From: Bordetella avium
Lineage (GTDB): Bacteria > Pseudomonadota > Gammaproteobacteria > Burkholderiales > Burkholderiaceae_B
Assembly (NCBI RefSeq): GCF_034424645.1
Contig: NZ_CP139969.1
Span: 310,001-374,000, forward strand
Reading direction: 5' to 3'
Length of the DNA stretch: 64,000 nucleotides
Shown: positions 25,883-35,994 of the stretch, one piece after another
How positions within the stretch are numbered: the first letter of the stretch is position 1
Layout of the letters: each line of letters opens with the position of its first letter
Made by a program: the position numbers and the translations under genes
Notes under the pieces: generated by a model
Databases searched by the model: none
Seen by the model: the letters and a program-made list of their open reading frames with translations, nothing else
What the model was told of the DNA's origin: nothing

Positions 25883-28800
25883 ATGAATGCCCCCCTCGCC
25901 AGCCAAATCCTGACCGCGGCGATACCGCCGGCACCCGGCGCGCGTTTGCGCGAAATTCCCTACAACTACACGTCGTTCTCCGATCGCGAGGTCGTCGGCA
26001 GACTCCTGGGCGAAGACGCCTGGCAACTGCTGTCTGATCTGCGCGGCGAACGGCGCACTGGCCGGTCCGCCCGGATGTTGTACGAAGTGCTGGGTGATAT
26101 TTGGGTGGTGCGGCGCAATCCCTACCTGCAGGACGATCTGCTGGACAACCCCAAGCGCCGCAAACTGCTGATCGAGGCCCTGCACCACCGTCTGGGTGAA
26201 ATCGACAAGCGGCGTGAGCCGCAAGCCGCTACCGAGGAAGGACATGATCCGCAGCGCGACCTCAAGGTCGGTGAGTTGCTGGCCCGTGCCCGCGCCGCCG
26301 TGGCGGAGTTCGAGGCCCAGTTCGACCTGACCGAGCAATTGCGCAAGCAGACTCAGAAAATCCTGGGCCGCATCACGGCGCGCGGCAATATCAAGTTTGA
26401 TGGTCTATCGCGTGTGGCCCACGTGACCGACGCGACCGACTGGCGTGTGGAATATCCCTTCGTGGTGCTCACGCCGGATACCGAAGAGGAAACTGCGGCG
26501 CTGGTGCGGGCCTGTATCGAGTTGGGCCTGACCATTGTGCCGCGCGGCGGCGGCACGGGTTATACCGGCGGCGCTATTCCCCTGACCTGGAAGTCGGCGG
26601 TCATCAATACCGAAAAATTCGATCAGATCAGCGAAGTTCAATTGGTGCAACTGCCCGGACGCGATGATCAGGTCGGCGTGATTGCAACGGGCGCAGGCGT
26701 CGTCACCAAGCGGGTGGCTGAGGCGGCCGAGCGCGGCGGTTTTGTCTTTGCTGTCGATCCCACGTCGGCCGAGGCGTCCTGTGTGGGCGGCAATATCGCC
26801 ATGAACGCGGGCGGCAAAAAAGCCGTGCTGTGGGGCACCGCCCTGGATAACCTGGCCTGGTGGCGCATGGTGGACCCGGACGGCAATTGGCTGGAGGTGA
26901 CGCGTCTCGATCACAACATGAGCAAAATTCATGATGTGGCCGTCGCGCGTTTCGAACTCAAATGCTTCGATGGCGCGGCCAAGCCGGGCGAGAAGCTGCT
27001 GCGCACCGAGATTCTCGAGATTCCGGGCCGGGTGTTCCGCAAAGAAGGCCTGGGCAAGGACGTGACCGACAAATTCCTGGCCGGTCTGCCGGGGGTGCAA
27101 AAAGAGGGCTGCGATGGCCTGATCACGTCGGCGCGCTGGGTGGTGCACCGCATGCCGCGTCATACGCGCACTGTCTGTATGGAGTTTTTCGGCCAGGCCC
27201 GCGATGCGATTCCGTCCATCGTCGAGGTCAAGGGCTATCTCGACGGCGAAGGCCGCGAGCGCGGGGCCATCCTGGCCGGTCTGGAGCATCTGGACGAGCG
27301 TTATCTGCGTGCGGTCGGTTATGCCACCAAGAGCAAGCGCGGCGTACTGCCCAAGATGGTGCTCATCGGCGACATCGTCGGCGATGACGAAGATGCGGTG
27401 GCCGCGGCCGCCAGCGAAGTGGTGCGCCTGGCCAACACCCGTCACGGCGAAGGCTTCGTGGCCGTGAGCGCCGAAGCGCGCAAAAAATTCTGGGCCGACC
27501 GTTCGCGCACGGCGGCCATCGCACGACATACCAACGCCTTCAAGATCAACGAAGACGTCGTGATTCCGCTCAACCGCATGGGTGAGTATACGGATCACAT
27601 CGAACGCATCAATATCGAACTGTCCACCCGTAATAAGCTGCGTCTGCTGGACGCGCTGGATGCCTATCTGGCTCAGCCGCTGCCGGTGGGCAAGCCCGAA
27701 GATGCCGAAGACGCCGCGCTGACCCGCGCCGAAGTGCTGGCCGAGCGCACGCAGCAGGCGGTTGCGCTGCTCGCGGGCGCCCGCCGCCGCTGGCAATGGC
27801 TGCTCGATCATCTCGATCTGCCGCTGGCCCAAGCGCTTGCGCAACTCGGCGATATCGGCCTGGCTTCGATGGCAGCAACCTTCACGGCACGCCTGCAGGC
27901 CCAGCCGCAGGCGCGCGTGTTTGATGTGGTGCAGGACCGCACGGTGCGCGTGTCCTGGAAAACCGAGGTGTTGTCCGCCCTTCAGGGGATTTTCTCGGGC
28001 GCTGCCGCCAAACCCATTCTGGATGAGCTCAAGGCGATTCACGCCCGCGTGCTCAAGAGCCGTGTGTTCGTGGCGCTGCACATGCACGCCGGCGACGGCA
28101 ACGTCCATACCAACCTGCCGGTCAATTCGGACGACTACGGCATGTTGCGCGAGGCACATGAGGCGGTGGACCGCATCATGCAGATCGCCCGCGACCTCGA
28201 TGGCGTGATTTCGGGTGAGCACGGCATCGGCCTGACCAAGTATGAGTTTTTGACCGAAGAAGAACTCGCGCCCTTCCAGGCCTATAAGCGCCGCGTTGAC
28301 CCGAACGGCCATTTCAATGCCGGCAAACTAATGCCCGGCGCCGACTTGCGGCACGCCTGGACGCCCAGCTTCAGCCTGATGGGCCATGAGTCGCTCATCA
28401 TGCAGCAAAGCGATATCGGCGCGATTTCGGCCTCGGTCAAAGATTGCCTGCGCTGCGGCAAGTGCAAGCCCGTGTGCGCTACCCACGTGCCGCGCGCGAA
28501 TCTGCTTTATTCGCCGCGCAACAAGATTCTGGCGACCTCCTTGCTCGTCGAGGCCTTCCTCTACGAAGAGCAGACCCGCCGTGGCGTGAGCCTGCGCCAT
28601 TGGGAGGAATTCGAGGATGTGGCGGACCACTGCACGGTCTGTCACAAGTGCTATACGCCTTGCCCGGTCGATATCGACTTTGGCGACGTCTCGATGAATA
28701 TGCGGGCCTTGCTGCGCCGCATGGGCCGCAAGTCCTTCAATCCCGGTACGGCGGCGGCGATGTTCTTCTTGAACGCCAAAGACCCGGCGACCATCAATGC

Positions 28801-29845
28801 CACACGCAAGGCCATGGTCGGCGTTGGCTACAAGGTCCAGCGCGCCGCGCATGACCTGCTTGCCAGTGTGGCGCGCAAGCAGACCGAGCATCCGCCTGCA
28901 ACCGTGGGCAAGCCGCCGCTGCGCGAACAGGTCGTGCACTTCATCAACAAGAAGATGCCCGGCGGCCTGCCCAAGCAGACGGCCCGCAAGCTTTTGGACA
29001 TCGAAGACGCCAACTACGTGCCCATCATCCGGGACCCCAAGGCCACCACGGCTGATACGGAGGCCGTGTTCTACTTCCCGGGTTGCGGTTCCGAGCGCCT
29101 GTTCTCGCAAGTGGGCTTGGCCACGCAGGCCATGCTTTGGCATGCAGGCGTGCAAACGGTGCTGCCGCCGGGGTATCTCTGCTGTGGTTATCCGCAGCGC
29201 GGCAACGGCATGACCGACAAGGCGGAGCAGATCATCACGGACAACCGCGTGCTGTTCCATCGTATGGCCAACACGCTGAACTACCTCGATATCAAGACCG
29301 TGGTGGTGAGCTGCGGTACCTGCTACGACCAGTTGTCGGGTTATGAATTCGACAAGATCTTCCCGGGCTGCCGTTTGATCGACATTCACGAATACCTGCT
29401 CGAAAAAGGCATCAAGCTCGATGGCGTTCAGGGTGTGCGGTATATGTATCACGACCCCTGCCATACGCCGATGAAGTTGCAAGATCCAATGAAAACCGTG
29501 CGGTCGCTGGTGGGCGAGCAGGCGATCAAGACCGATCGCTGCTGTGGCGAGTCAGGCACGCTGGCTGTCACGCGTCCGGACGTCTCGACGCAGGTGCGCT
29601 TTCGCAAGCAGGAAGAGCTTCAGAAAAATAGCGCGGCCGTGCGTGCCGATGGCTTCGATGGCGAAGTGAAGGTGCTGACCTCCTGCCCGTCCTGCCTGCA
29701 AGGTTTGTCGCGCTATCAGGGCGACACCGGCATGGATGCGGATTACATCGTGGTCGAAATGGCGCGTCACATCCTGGGCGATAGCTGGATGGAAGACTAC
29801 GTCAAGCGCGCGAATACGGGTGGCATCGAGCGGGTTCTGGTGTAG
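25883..29845 (+). CDS. DUF3683 / FAD-linked oxidase / Fe-S (CCG) fusion oxidoreductase
   Basis: A 1320-residue soluble-looking protein. Order: DUF3683 region (about 1-130, [16 protein letters not shown]); FAD-binding PCMH fold (about 180-400, [20 protein letters not shown], then [20 protein letters not shown]); FAD-oxidase C-terminal domain with [12 protein letters not shown] and [10 protein letters not shown] (about 730-790); two 4Fe-4S motifs ([11 protein letters not shown] about 854, [12 protein letters not shown] about 917); and two CCG heterodisulfide-reductase-type domains ([32 protein letters not shown]). It resembles GlcD plus GlcF or Dld3-type D-2-hydroxyacid dehydrogenases in one chain, so a flavin-dependent oxidation of a D-2-hydroxy acid is likely. 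ATG 25883 is chosen because conserved sequence starts there; ATG 25793 would add 30 residues. Confidence 0.9.
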   Translation: MNAPLASQILTAAIPPAPGARLREIPYNYTSFSDREVVGRLLGEDAWQLLSDLRGERRTGRSARMLYEVLGDIWVVRRNPYLQDDLLDNPKRRKLLIEALHHRLGEIDKRREPQAATEEGHDPQRDLKVGELLARARAAVAEFEAQFDLTEQLRKQTQKILGRITARGNIKFDGLSRVAHVTDATDWRVEYPFVVLTPDTEEETAALVRACIELGLTIVPRGGGTGYTGGAIPLTWKSAVINTEKFDQISEVQLVQLPGRDDQVGVIATGAGVVTKRVAEAAERGGFVFAVDPTSAEASCVGGNIAMNAGGKKAVLWGTALDNLAWWRMVDPDGNWLEVTRLDHNMSKIHDVAVARFELKCFDGAAKPGEKLLRTEILEIPGRVFRKEGLGKDVTDKFLAGLPGVQKEGCDGLITSARWVVHRMPRHTRTVCMEFFGQARDAIPSIVEVKGYLDGEGRERGAILAGLEHLDERYLRAVGYATKSKRGVLPKMVLIGDIVGDDEDAVAAAASEVVRLANTRHGEGFVAVSAEARKKFWADRSRTAAIARHTNAFKINEDVVIPLNRMGEYTDHIERINIELSTRNKLRLLDALDAYLAQPLPVGKPEDAEDAALTRAEVLAERTQQAVALLAGARRRWQWLLDHLDLPLAQALAQLGDIGLASMAATFTARLQAQPQARVFDVVQDRTVRVSWKTEVLSALQGIFSGAAAKPILDELKAIHARVLKSRVFVALHMHAGDGNVHTNLPVNSDDYGMLREAHEAVDRIMQIARDLDGVISGEHGIGLTKYEFLTEEELAPFQAYKRRVDPNGHFNAGKLMPGADLRHAWTPSFSLMGHESLIMQQSDIGAISASVKDCLRCGKCKPVCATHVPRANLLYSPRNKILATSLLVEAFLYEEQTRRGVSLRHWEEFEDVADHCTVCHKCYTPCPVDIDFGDVSMNMRALLRRMGRKSFNPGTAAAMFFLNAKDPATINATRKAMVGVGYKVQRAAHDLLASVARKQTEHPPATVGKPPLREQVVHFINKKMPGGLPKQTARKLLDIEDANYVPIIRDPKATTADTEAVFYFPGCGSERLFSQVGLATQAMLWHAGVQTVLPPGYLCCGYPQRGNGMTDKAEQIITDNRVLFHRMANTLNYLDIKTVVVSCGTCYDQLSGYEFDKIFPGCRLIDIHEYLLEKGIKLDGVQGVRYMYHDPCHTPMKLQDPMKTVRSLVGEQAIKTDRCCGESGTLAVTRPDVSTQVRFRKQEELQKNSAAVRADGFDGEVKVLTSCPSCLQGLSRYQGDTGMDADYIVVEMARHILGDSWMEDYVKRANTGGIERVLV

Positions 29846-29962
29846 TCCCCAGGTGTTTTTTCGTGACGCTGTCGCATGGGCGGCGCGTCACGCCTTTCAT
29901 CGTCGGTTAGTGCGCGTTTTGTGTTCCAATGCCCGTCCTGCCATATTGTTACTTTTTTTTTC

Positions 29963-30655
29963 ATGCCGCTGGACGACTTTCATTTGCAGGCCAAAGCGCC
30001 AGCCACGATCCCCTATTTCCTCAAGGAACAAGTCCGCGAGCTGATTATTGATGGCAGGTTTAGGCCGGGTCAGCCCTTGAGGGAGCAGGAACTCGAACAG
30101 CGTTTCGGCACGAGTCGCAGCCCCATACGCGAGGCGCTGCGTCTGCTGGAGCTTACGGGCTTGGTCGTACATGTGCAGCGCAAGGGTTTCCGCGTGCGGC
30201 GCTATAGCGAAGTCGAAATTCGCCAGATTTATGCGCTGCGGGCTGAGCTGGCCGCCTACAGCCTGCTGCAACTGGCGAACTTGAATTTCGATAAATTATT
30301 GGAATCGATGCGGGCGTACGACCGCGTGCTGGCGCGCGCCCACCTCGATCAGGACGTGCGCGCCTACGCGGGCAATCTGCGCGATTTCCATTTGCTGGCT
30401 GCGCGTTTTACCGCCAATACGCCGCTGGAAGACGCCTTGAGCCGTCTGTACGAGCAGGTGGAGCCCACGCGGCATATCTATCTGCGTCACGCGATGTCGC
30501 AATTACCCTATGACGCGTTTCATGCCAAGGTGCTGCATGCCATCACGGATGGCGACCTGCCGCGTGCAGCCGCCATGACCCGCAGCGATGTGCTGGCCAC
30601 CGTGGTCAATATCGTCCAGGTTTATGAAATGGCCGCTGGGGATGGGCTTTCTTAA
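29963..30655 (+). CDS. GntR family transcriptional regulator (FadR/FCD subgroup)
   Basis: About 230 residues from ATG 29963 (MPLDDFHLQAKAPATIPYFL). Winged helix-turn-helix at about 20-80 (LREQELEQRFGTSRSPIREALRLLE), then the all-helical FCD ligand domain (IRQIYALRAELAAYSL onwards) with His residues at the expected metal positions. ATG 29876 would add 29 residues of poor quality. It follows the FAD/Fe-S gene after 117 bases and is convergent with pxpA; the last bases of the two genes overlap, sharing the TTAA sequence at 30652-30655. It may respond to a hydroxy acid or oxoproline-related ligand; this is inference. Confidence 0.88.
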   Translation: MPLDDFHLQAKAPATIPYFLKEQVRELIIDGRFRPGQPLREQELEQRFGTSRSPIREALRLLELTGLVVHVQRKGFRVRRYSEVEIRQIYALRAELAAYSLLQLANLNFDKLLESMRAYDRVLARAHLDQDVRAYAGNLRDFHLLAARFTANTPLEDALSRLYEQVEPTRHIYLRHAMSQLPYDAFHAKVLHAITDGDLPRAAAMTRSDVLATVVNIVQVYEMAAGDGLS

Positions 30656-31410
30656 GCGGCCTGCACGCGGATATTCCGCGCCGACAAAGCATGGCGGATG
30701 GCGCTGGCAAAACGCAGGGCGTCGGGTTGGTCTCCGTGGATGCACAGCGTGTCGGCGGTCAGCGGCACCCGCTTGCCAGTCAGGCTGGTGACGCTGCCGT
30801 CCAGCACCATCTGTAACACCTGGGCTACTGCCTGCTCGGCGTCGGTAATCATGGCGCCGGCCTGGGTGCGCGGGGTCAGGCTGCCATCCTCTTGATAAGA
30901 ACGGTCAGCGAAAACCTCTTGCGCGACGCGCAGACCGGCAGCCTGCGCCTCGCTGATCCAGACGCTGCCAGCCAGGCCATAAACCATCAGTTCGCGGTCC
31001 ACATCGCGCACGGCCGCGCAAATGGCCCGCGCCAGGGCCGCGTCCTTGGCGGCCATGTTGTAGAGCGCGCCATGCGCTTTCACGTGATGCAGGCGGGCGC
31101 CTTGTGATGCGACCACCGCAGCCAACGCACCCAACTGATATACCACCATGTCATAGGCCTCCTGCGGCGTGATCTGCATCACGCGCCGCCCGAAGCCGCC
31201 AAGATCGGGCAGACTAGGATGCGCGCCGATGGCCACGCCGTTTGCCAGCGCCAGGGCTACCGTTTTGCGCATCGTGCCGGGATCGCCGCCATGAAAGCCA
31301 CAGGCGATATTGGCCGAGCTGACCAAGGGCAGGACGGCGGAGTCGTTGCCCATCGGCCAGGCGCCATAGCTCTCGCCCATGTCGCAGTTCAGATCCAGGG
31401 TTTTGCTCAT
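30652..31410 (-). CDS. pxpA: 5-oxoprolinase subunit PxpA
   Basis: A 252-residue LamB/YcsF-family protein, beginning MSKTLDLNCDMGESYGAWPM, with NIACGFHGGDPGTM (about 34-47), GAHPSLPDLGGFGRR and HVKAHGALYN. With PxpB and PxpC it hydrolyses 5-oxoproline to glutamate using ATP. ATG 31410 has AAGGAGT upstream and overlaps pxpC by four bases; a longer frame to 31917 is an overlap artefact inside pxpC. Last gene of VOC-pxpB-pxpC-pxpA. Confidence 0.94.
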   Translation of the reverse strand: MSKTLDLNCDMGESYGAWPMGNDSAVLPLVSSANIACGFHGGDPGTMRKTVALALANGVAIGAHPSLPDLGGFGRRVMQITPQEAYDMVVYQLGALAAVVASQGARLHHVKAHGALYNMAAKDAALARAICAAVRDVDRELMVYGLAGSVWISEAQAAGLRVAQEVFADRSYQEDGSLTPRTQAGAMITDAEQAVAQVLQMVLDGSVTSLTGKRVPLTADTLCIHGDQPDALRFASAIRHALSARNIRVQAA

Positions 31411-32423
31411 GCTCGGGACTCCTTGGTGTCGATGGCTTGTAGTAATTCGTCGCGCAAGGGCTGCAAGCTGTCGTGCAGCGCTGCGAAAGCGCGTGCGCGC
31501 CCCGCATCCAGCGCCTGCGCTTCTTCCAGCGCAATCGGCGCGAAGCGCAGCGTGTCGCCCGGCAGGCGTTGCGCTAGTGCAGGCAGGTCGATGCTCGCGA
31601 CCTGGGCCAGCTTGGGATAGCCGCCCGTGGTCTGACGATCTGCCATCAAGACAATGGCTTCGCCACCCGCAGGCACTTGTATCGTGCCAAAACAGGTGGC
31701 CTCGGAAAGAATCTGGCGGGGCTGATCCATCAATAAGGGCGGGCCTTGTAAGCGAAAGCCCATGCGATCGGACTGCGGGGTGATGCGAAAAGCCTGGTGC
31801 AAAAACTCGTGGTGGGTGCGCTCCGTAAATTCCGCCCAATGCGGTCCGGGCAGAACCCGTATTTGTTCGCGCGGCGAGCTGCGCAGGGTTGCGGGCAGAT
31901 AAATCCGCTTGGCCCAAAGCGTTTGGGCCAAGGCATCGAGGGCATCCGTGCGCAGCCTGCGCGCCAGGCCGATGCGGTCGTCCTTGCGCAAAGCGCGCCC
32001 TTGTAAGCCGCCGAATCCGCTTCGCAGATAGGTGCTGCCGCTGCGCATGACGGGCGTGAGCGCGAAACCGCCATAGACCGCCAGGTAGGCGCGGGCGCCC
32101 TGGACCGGCTTACCGAAGGCCAGTACGCTGCCTGCCCGGGCGATGAGAGGGCGGCAAAGGGGCAGAGCCCGACCGTCCAGCGTTGCGCTCAGGTCAGCGC
32201 CTGTAATGGCGAAACAGGCGGGCTCGTCAAAGCGCAGCATTGGGCCAGACAGGGTGATCTCCAGCGTGGCAGGACGCGCGCTGTTGCCTGCCAGCATATT
32301 GGCCAGTTGGTGGGCGCTTTCGTCCATGGCGCCCGCCACGGGGATGCCCTGATGCTGATAGCCGTAGCGGCCCTCGTCCTGGAAGGTTGAGAGCATGCCG
32401 GGTTTAAGCACGGTGATGCTCAT
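31407..32423 (-). CDS. pxpC: 5-oxoprolinase subunit PxpC (biotin-dependent carboxyltransferase fold)
   Basis: A 338-residue protein of the KipA/allophanate-hydrolase subunit 2 fold. MSITVLKPGMLSTFQDEGRYG and GIPVAGAMDESAHQLANMLAGN (about 26-47) are standard N-terminal motifs, with SDRMGFRLQGPPL and QTTGGYPKLAQV later. It acts with PxpB as the ATP-dependent phosphorylating unit acting on 5-oxoproline. The start overlaps pxpB by four bases and the stop overlaps pxpA. Confidence 0.93.
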   Translation of the reverse strand: MSITVLKPGMLSTFQDEGRYGYQHQGIPVAGAMDESAHQLANMLAGNSARPATLEITLSGPMLRFDEPACFAITGADLSATLDGRALPLCRPLIARAGSVLAFGKPVQGARAYLAVYGGFALTPVMRSGSTYLRSGFGGLQGRALRKDDRIGLARRLRTDALDALAQTLWAKRIYLPATLRSSPREQIRVLPGPHWAEFTERTHHEFLHQAFRITPQSDRMGFRLQGPPLLMDQPRQILSEATCFGTIQVPAGGEAIVLMADRQTTGGYPKLAQVASIDLPALAQRLPGDTLRFAPIALEEAQALDAGRARAFAALHDSLQPLRDELLQAIDTKESRA

Positions 32424-33145
32424 GGCTGCTCCGCCTGGAGGCGGTCAAACGTGGCTTCGTCGATGGGAACAAAGCGGATACGGTCCCCGGGCTGTAGCCA
32501 GGCTGCCGGTTCGCGCGCGGGGTCGAACATCGTCAGCGGCGTGGCGCCGATGATATGCCAGCCGCCTGGCAGCCGGCCTGGGTAGACAACAGTCTGGCGG
32601 TTGGCAATCGCCACCGAGCCGGGGGGGACTTCGGTGCGCGGCGAGTCGCGGCGAGGCAGGTTCAAGCGCTCATCGTGCACGCCGATGTAAGCCAGCCCCG
32701 GCGCGAAGCCGAGCATATAGACCATGCTGCCCGCCTGCGAATGCAGGCCAATGACTTCGTCTGGTGAGAGGCGGCAGGCCTGCGCCACAGCAACCAGGTC
32801 GGGGCCGTGCCGCCTTCCGTAGCAAACGGGGAGTTCCACCTCGCGGCCGCAAGCCGTATCGGCTTGAATGCCTTGCGCCAGTAGCGTGCGCAGGCGCGCG
32901 GCGAGCGACTCGTGCGCCGGGCCGCCTTGCGGCAACTGCCGGTAATGCACGGCGACCGTGGTGAACGAGGGGACGACATCGACCACACCGGGCCAGTCCG
33001 CCGCACGGATTTGCCGCGCCAGACTCAGGCAATGACGGCCCGTGGCCTCATGGATGGTGTCGCCCAGGATAACAAGCAGGCAGCGGTCACCCTGGGGAAT
33101 AATGCGCCATGCGGACGGGTTTTCTAGAGAAGCTGACAACGGCAA
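32420..33145 (-). CDS. pxpB: 5-oxoprolinase subunit PxpB
   Basis: A 241-residue KipI/allophanate-hydrolase subunit 1-type protein. ALAYIGVHDERLNLPRRDSP-like sequence preceded by GSMVYMLGFAPGL and PGSVAIANRQTVVYPGRLPGGW are diagnostic. Partner of PxpC in 5-oxoproline cleavage. It follows the VOC gene by 21 bases on the same strand and overlaps pxpC by four. Confidence 0.93.
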   Translation of the reverse strand: MPLSASLENPSAWRIIPQGDRCLLVILGDTIHEATGRHCLSLARQIRAADWPGVVDVVPSFTTVAVHYRQLPQGGPAHESLAARLRTLLAQGIQADTACGREVELPVCYGRRHGPDLVAVAQACRLSPDEVIGLHSQAGSMVYMLGFAPGLAYIGVHDERLNLPRRDSPRTEVPPGSVAIANRQTVVYPGRLPGGWHIIGATPLTMFDPAREPAAWLQPGDRIRFVPIDEATFDRLQAEQP

Positions 33146-33166
33146 TCCTGCGTGGCGCCAAGGGCT

Positions 33167-33598
33167 TTATTTGGCGAACAGGGACTCGATGTTCTTGAAA
33201 GCCTTGAATTCCAGGGCGTTGCCCGAGGGGTCGAGGAAGAACATGGTGGCTTGCTCGCCGACTTCACCCTTGAAGCGGATATAGGGTTCGATCACGAAGT
33301 CCGTGCCTGCGTCCGTCAGCTTCTTGGCCATGGCGTCCCATTGATCCATCGAAAGCACCACGCCGAAATGACGTACGGGCACATTGTGCGAGTCTACGGC
33401 ATTGGTCGCATTTGCGCCGCATTCGCCCGGTGCCAGGTGCGCCACGATCTGGTGGCCGTAAAAATTGAAATCGATCCACTCGGGCGAGCTGCGCCCTTCG
33501 GAACAGCCCAGCAGTTCGCCATAGAACTTGCGGGCTTCGGCCAGATCACGCACCGGAAAGGCGAGGTGGAAGGGAGGAATGGCGGTTTGGGTGCTCAT
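33167..33598 (-). CDS. VOC (glyoxalase/dioxygenase-like) family protein
   Basis: A 143-residue vicinal-oxygen-chelate protein with two beta-alpha-beta-beta-beta units ([20 protein letters not shown] at about 9-28 and [20 protein letters not shown] at about 75-94). Candidate metal ligands are His11, His77 and a late Glu in [12 protein letters not shown]. It is the first gene before pxpB and divergent from a LysR regulator. A role in the oxoproline pathway is not established; its substrate is unknown. Confidence 0.85.
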   Translation of the reverse strand: MSTQTAIPPFHLAFPVRDLAEARKFYGELLGCSEGRSSPEWIDFNFYGHQIVAHLAPGECGANATNAVDSHNVPVRHFGVVLSMDQWDAMAKKLTDAGTDFVIEPYIRFKGEVGEQATMFFLDPSGNALEFKAFKNIESLFAK

Positions 33599-33728
33599 GA
33601 GAAAGTCTCCGGGTCGGGGCGGCTCAGGGCCGCGGCTTCGATAGTTTACGGATTGTTTTTTTGATCGAAAAACGATATTTTTTGGGACTTAGCATTAATA
33701 AAAATGATGCTTGTCTCAGACTAAAGGC

Positions 33729-34637
33729 ATGTCCCCAATTATGCTGAGAGAGTACAAGACCTTTGTCGCCGTGGCACGTGAGGGCAGCTTCACGGGCGCG
33801 GGCCGCCAGCTGGGGCTGACCCAGTCGGCCGTCAGTGCCCAGATTCACCGTCTGGAGGACCACCTGGGGCTGAGCCTCTTTGACCGCAGCGCCAAGGCGG
33901 CCGTGCTCAATACCCAGGGGCGTGAACTATTGCCCCAGGCCGAGGCCTTGCTGGCCATGGCCGATCGCATGGTGAGCCAGGCGGGCGGACGTGTGAGCGG
34001 TGTGCTGCGCATGGGTGCGATTGCCTCGGTGCAGCAGGATTTGCTGGTGCGCGCTTTACAACCCTTTCGCGCCACCTATCCGGATGTGCGGATACGCGTC
34101 GTACCGGGGGTGTCACTGTCGCTGCTGGGTCAGGTCGATGCGGGAGAGGTCGATCTGGTAGTGCTCATCCGGCCGCCTTTCGCCTTGCCTCCTGAGCTGG
34201 ACTGGCATCTTTTGCTGAGCGAACCCATGGTGCTCGCCGTCAGTAAGGCCACGCCGCTCAGGCCCTGGCGCGATCTCTTGGAAACCGAGCCTTTTATCCG
34301 TTATGACCGTTCATCGTTTGGCGGAAGGTTGGTCGATAGTTTTCTGCGCCGCCATCGCATTACGGTGCGAGAAGCCGTAGAGCTGGATGAGATCGATGCC
34401 TTGGCTAATATGGCCCGCGCCGGATTGGGCGTGGCTTTGCTGCCGCGCACCCGCCGTCTGGATGCGCAAGGCCTGCGTCTCATCGACCTGGGCGAGCCGG
34501 GCTTTACGCGCGAAATCGGTGTGATCGGACGCCTGTCGCGTTCGCCACTGGTGGAAAAAATGGTGGAGTGTCTGGGGCAGGCCGTCCTGGGGCAGGCCGT
34601 CCTGGGGCAGGCCGGGCCAGAAGGCCCGGCCGCCTGA
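33729..34637 (+). CDS. LysR family transcriptional regulator (divergent from VOC-pxp)
   Basis: About 302 residues. LysR helix-turn-helix at REYKTFVAVAREGSFTGAGR and LTQSAVSAQIHRLEDHLG, then an effector domain (VLRMGAIASVQQDLLVRAL). The start is uncertain between ATG 33729 and ATG 33741; a TTG at 33711 is less likely. The gene faces away from the VOC-pxpBCA operon with an AT-rich gap of about 130 bases, so it is the likely regulator. The last 20 or so residues are GQAVLGQAVLGQAG-type repeats from a 15-base tandem array, plus a hairpin, and look like an added tail. Confidence 0.88.
   Translation: MSPIMLREYKTFVAVAREGSFTGAGRQLGLTQSAVSAQIHRLEDHLGLSLFDRSAKAAVLNTQGRELLPQAEALLAMADRMVSQAGGRVSGVLRMGAIASVQQDLLVRALQPFRATYPDVRIRVVPGVSLSLLGQVDAGEVDLVVLIRPPFALPPELDWHLLLSEPMVLAVSKATPLRPWRDLLETEPFIRYDRSSFGGRLVDSFLRRHRITVREAVELDEIDALANMARAGLGVALLPRTRRLDAQGLRLIDLGEPGFTREIGVIGRLSRSPLVEKMVECLGQAVLGQAVLGQAGPEGPAA
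34572..34616 (+). repeat. 15-bp tandem repeat in the 3' end of the LysR gene
   Basis: CTGGGGCAGGCCGTC occurs at 34572-34586 and 34587-34601, followed by a third partial copy to 34613. It encodes the in-frame repeat LGQAV. Because the unit is a multiple of three, copy changes would lengthen the tail without a frameshift. Confidence 0.9.
34610..34631. terminator. 9-bp hairpin at the LysR/serA convergent junction
   Basis: GGCCGGGCC (34610-34618), loop AGAA, GGCCCGGCC (34623-34631), inside the last codons of the LysR gene and 12 bases before the convergent serA stop. A perfect GC stem with no T-tract; likely a transcription barrier for both genes. Confidence 0.5.
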
Positions 34638-34642
34638 GGGGC

Positions 34643-35842
34643 TTAGAGGCGGTCGCAGCGCACGGTGATAGGATGCTGGCGCAATGCCGCGATCAGCGCA
34701 TCATCGACGATGCCATCCACATCGGTGAGCACGTAGCCGATCTGGCCACGGGTTTGCAGAGTCTGGCTGACAATGTTCAGGCCGTGTTCGGCCAACAGAC
34801 TGGTCAAGGTGCCCAGCGCGCCCGGCGCGTTGCGGTGCACATGCAGAAGGCGTGCCGCGCCGGCCGGCTCCACATAAGACAGTTCTGGGAAGTTGACCGC
34901 CGTTTTGGTGGTGCCCGCTTGCAGGAAACGCACCAGTTTCTCGGCGACTTCACGGCCGATGTTCTCTTGCGATTCCTGGGTGCTGCCGCCGATGTGCGGG
35001 GTCAGGATCACATTGGGCAGGCCGATGAGCGGGCTGGCCAGCGCTTCGTCCGGCCCCTTAGGTTCGGTTGGGAACACATCCAGCGCTGCGCCGGCCAGGT
35101 GGCCGCTGCGCAACGCCGAGTGCAGCGCCTCGATGTCTACAACCGTACCGCGTGAAGCATTGATCAGAATGGCGCCCCGGCGCATCTGCGCCAGCGTGTC
35201 GGCATTGATGATGTTCTCGGTGCTTTTCCCGCCTGGCACATGCAGCGTCACCACGTCGGATTGCGCCAGCAGTTCGCTCAGGGACGCGGCAGCGCGGGCG
35301 TTGCCCAGGGGCAGTTTGGCCTCGACATCGAAGTACACCACGCGCAGCCCGATGGCCTCGGCCAGTGTGCTGATCTGCGAGCCGATATTGCCGTAACCGA
35401 TGATGCCCAGCGTCTTGCCGCGCGCTTCAAAGGCGCCGGCTGCGCTCTTGTCCCAATGCCCCTGGTGCACGCGCAGGTTCTTCTCGGGAATGCGGCGCAG
35501 CAGCAAAATCGCTTCAGCCAACACCAGTTCGGCGACGGAACGGGTGTTGGAAAACGGTGCGTTGAACACCGGGATACCGCGCTTCATGGCGGCATCGACA
35601 TCGACCTGATTGGTGCCGATGCAGAAGCAGCCAATCACGCGGACATCCGGCAGCGCGGCAATCAGCTCGGCGTCGAGATGGGTACGAGAGCGGATTCCCA
35701 CCACTTCGGCGCCTGCTAGCGCGGTGCGTAACTCTGCCGCAGGCAGGGCCGAGCTGTAGGTGGCGATATCGGAATAGCCCGCGGCTTCAAAGACCGCGCG
35801 GGCGCTGGGATGAACGTTCTCGAACAAAACGATTTGTGCCAT
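34643..35842 (-). CDS. serA: D-3-phosphoglycerate dehydrogenase
   Basis: A 399-residue enzyme oxidising 3-phosphoglycerate to phosphohydroxypyruvate, the first step of serine synthesis. The Rossmann motif is LGIIGYGNIGSQISTLAEAI (about 148-167), the catalytic Arg lies in ILINASRGTVVDIEAL, the His in ILTPHIGGSTQE, and a C-terminal ACT domain (about 330-399) gives serine feedback. Length is near E. coli SerA (410). ATG 35842 begins MAQIVLFENVHPSARAVFE; a longer frame to 35944 adds 34 residues lacking family similarity. Gene symbol by family similarity. Confidence 0.92.
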   Translation of the reverse strand: MAQIVLFENVHPSARAVFEAAGYSDIATYSSALPAAELRTALAGAEVVGIRSRTHLDAELIAALPDVRVIGCFCIGTNQVDVDAAMKRGIPVFNAPFSNTRSVAELVLAEAILLLRRIPEKNLRVHQGHWDKSAAGAFEARGKTLGIIGYGNIGSQISTLAEAIGLRVVYFDVEAKLPLGNARAAASLSELLAQSDVVTLHVPGGKSTENIINADTLAQMRRGAILINASRGTVVDIEALHSALRSGHLAGAALDVFPTEPKGPDEALASPLIGLPNVILTPHIGGSTQESQENIGREVAEKLVRFLQAGTTKTAVNFPELSYVEPAGAARLLHVHRNAPGALGTLTSLLAEHGLNIVSQTLQTRGQIGYVLTDVDGIVDDALIAALRQHPITVRCDRL

Positions 35843-35994
35843 GGGTGCTTGCCGTGAGGGAAGGAAAGGCCCGGAGGACCGGAGCCAGCGCCGACAGGCG
35901 CTGACCAGGCCATTGTGGACCAGATTTTTGCTGCGGATGTCCAATCCCTAGGCGGCAGTGTGGCCTAAACGCTGTCCTCAAATAGTTGCTTGTT

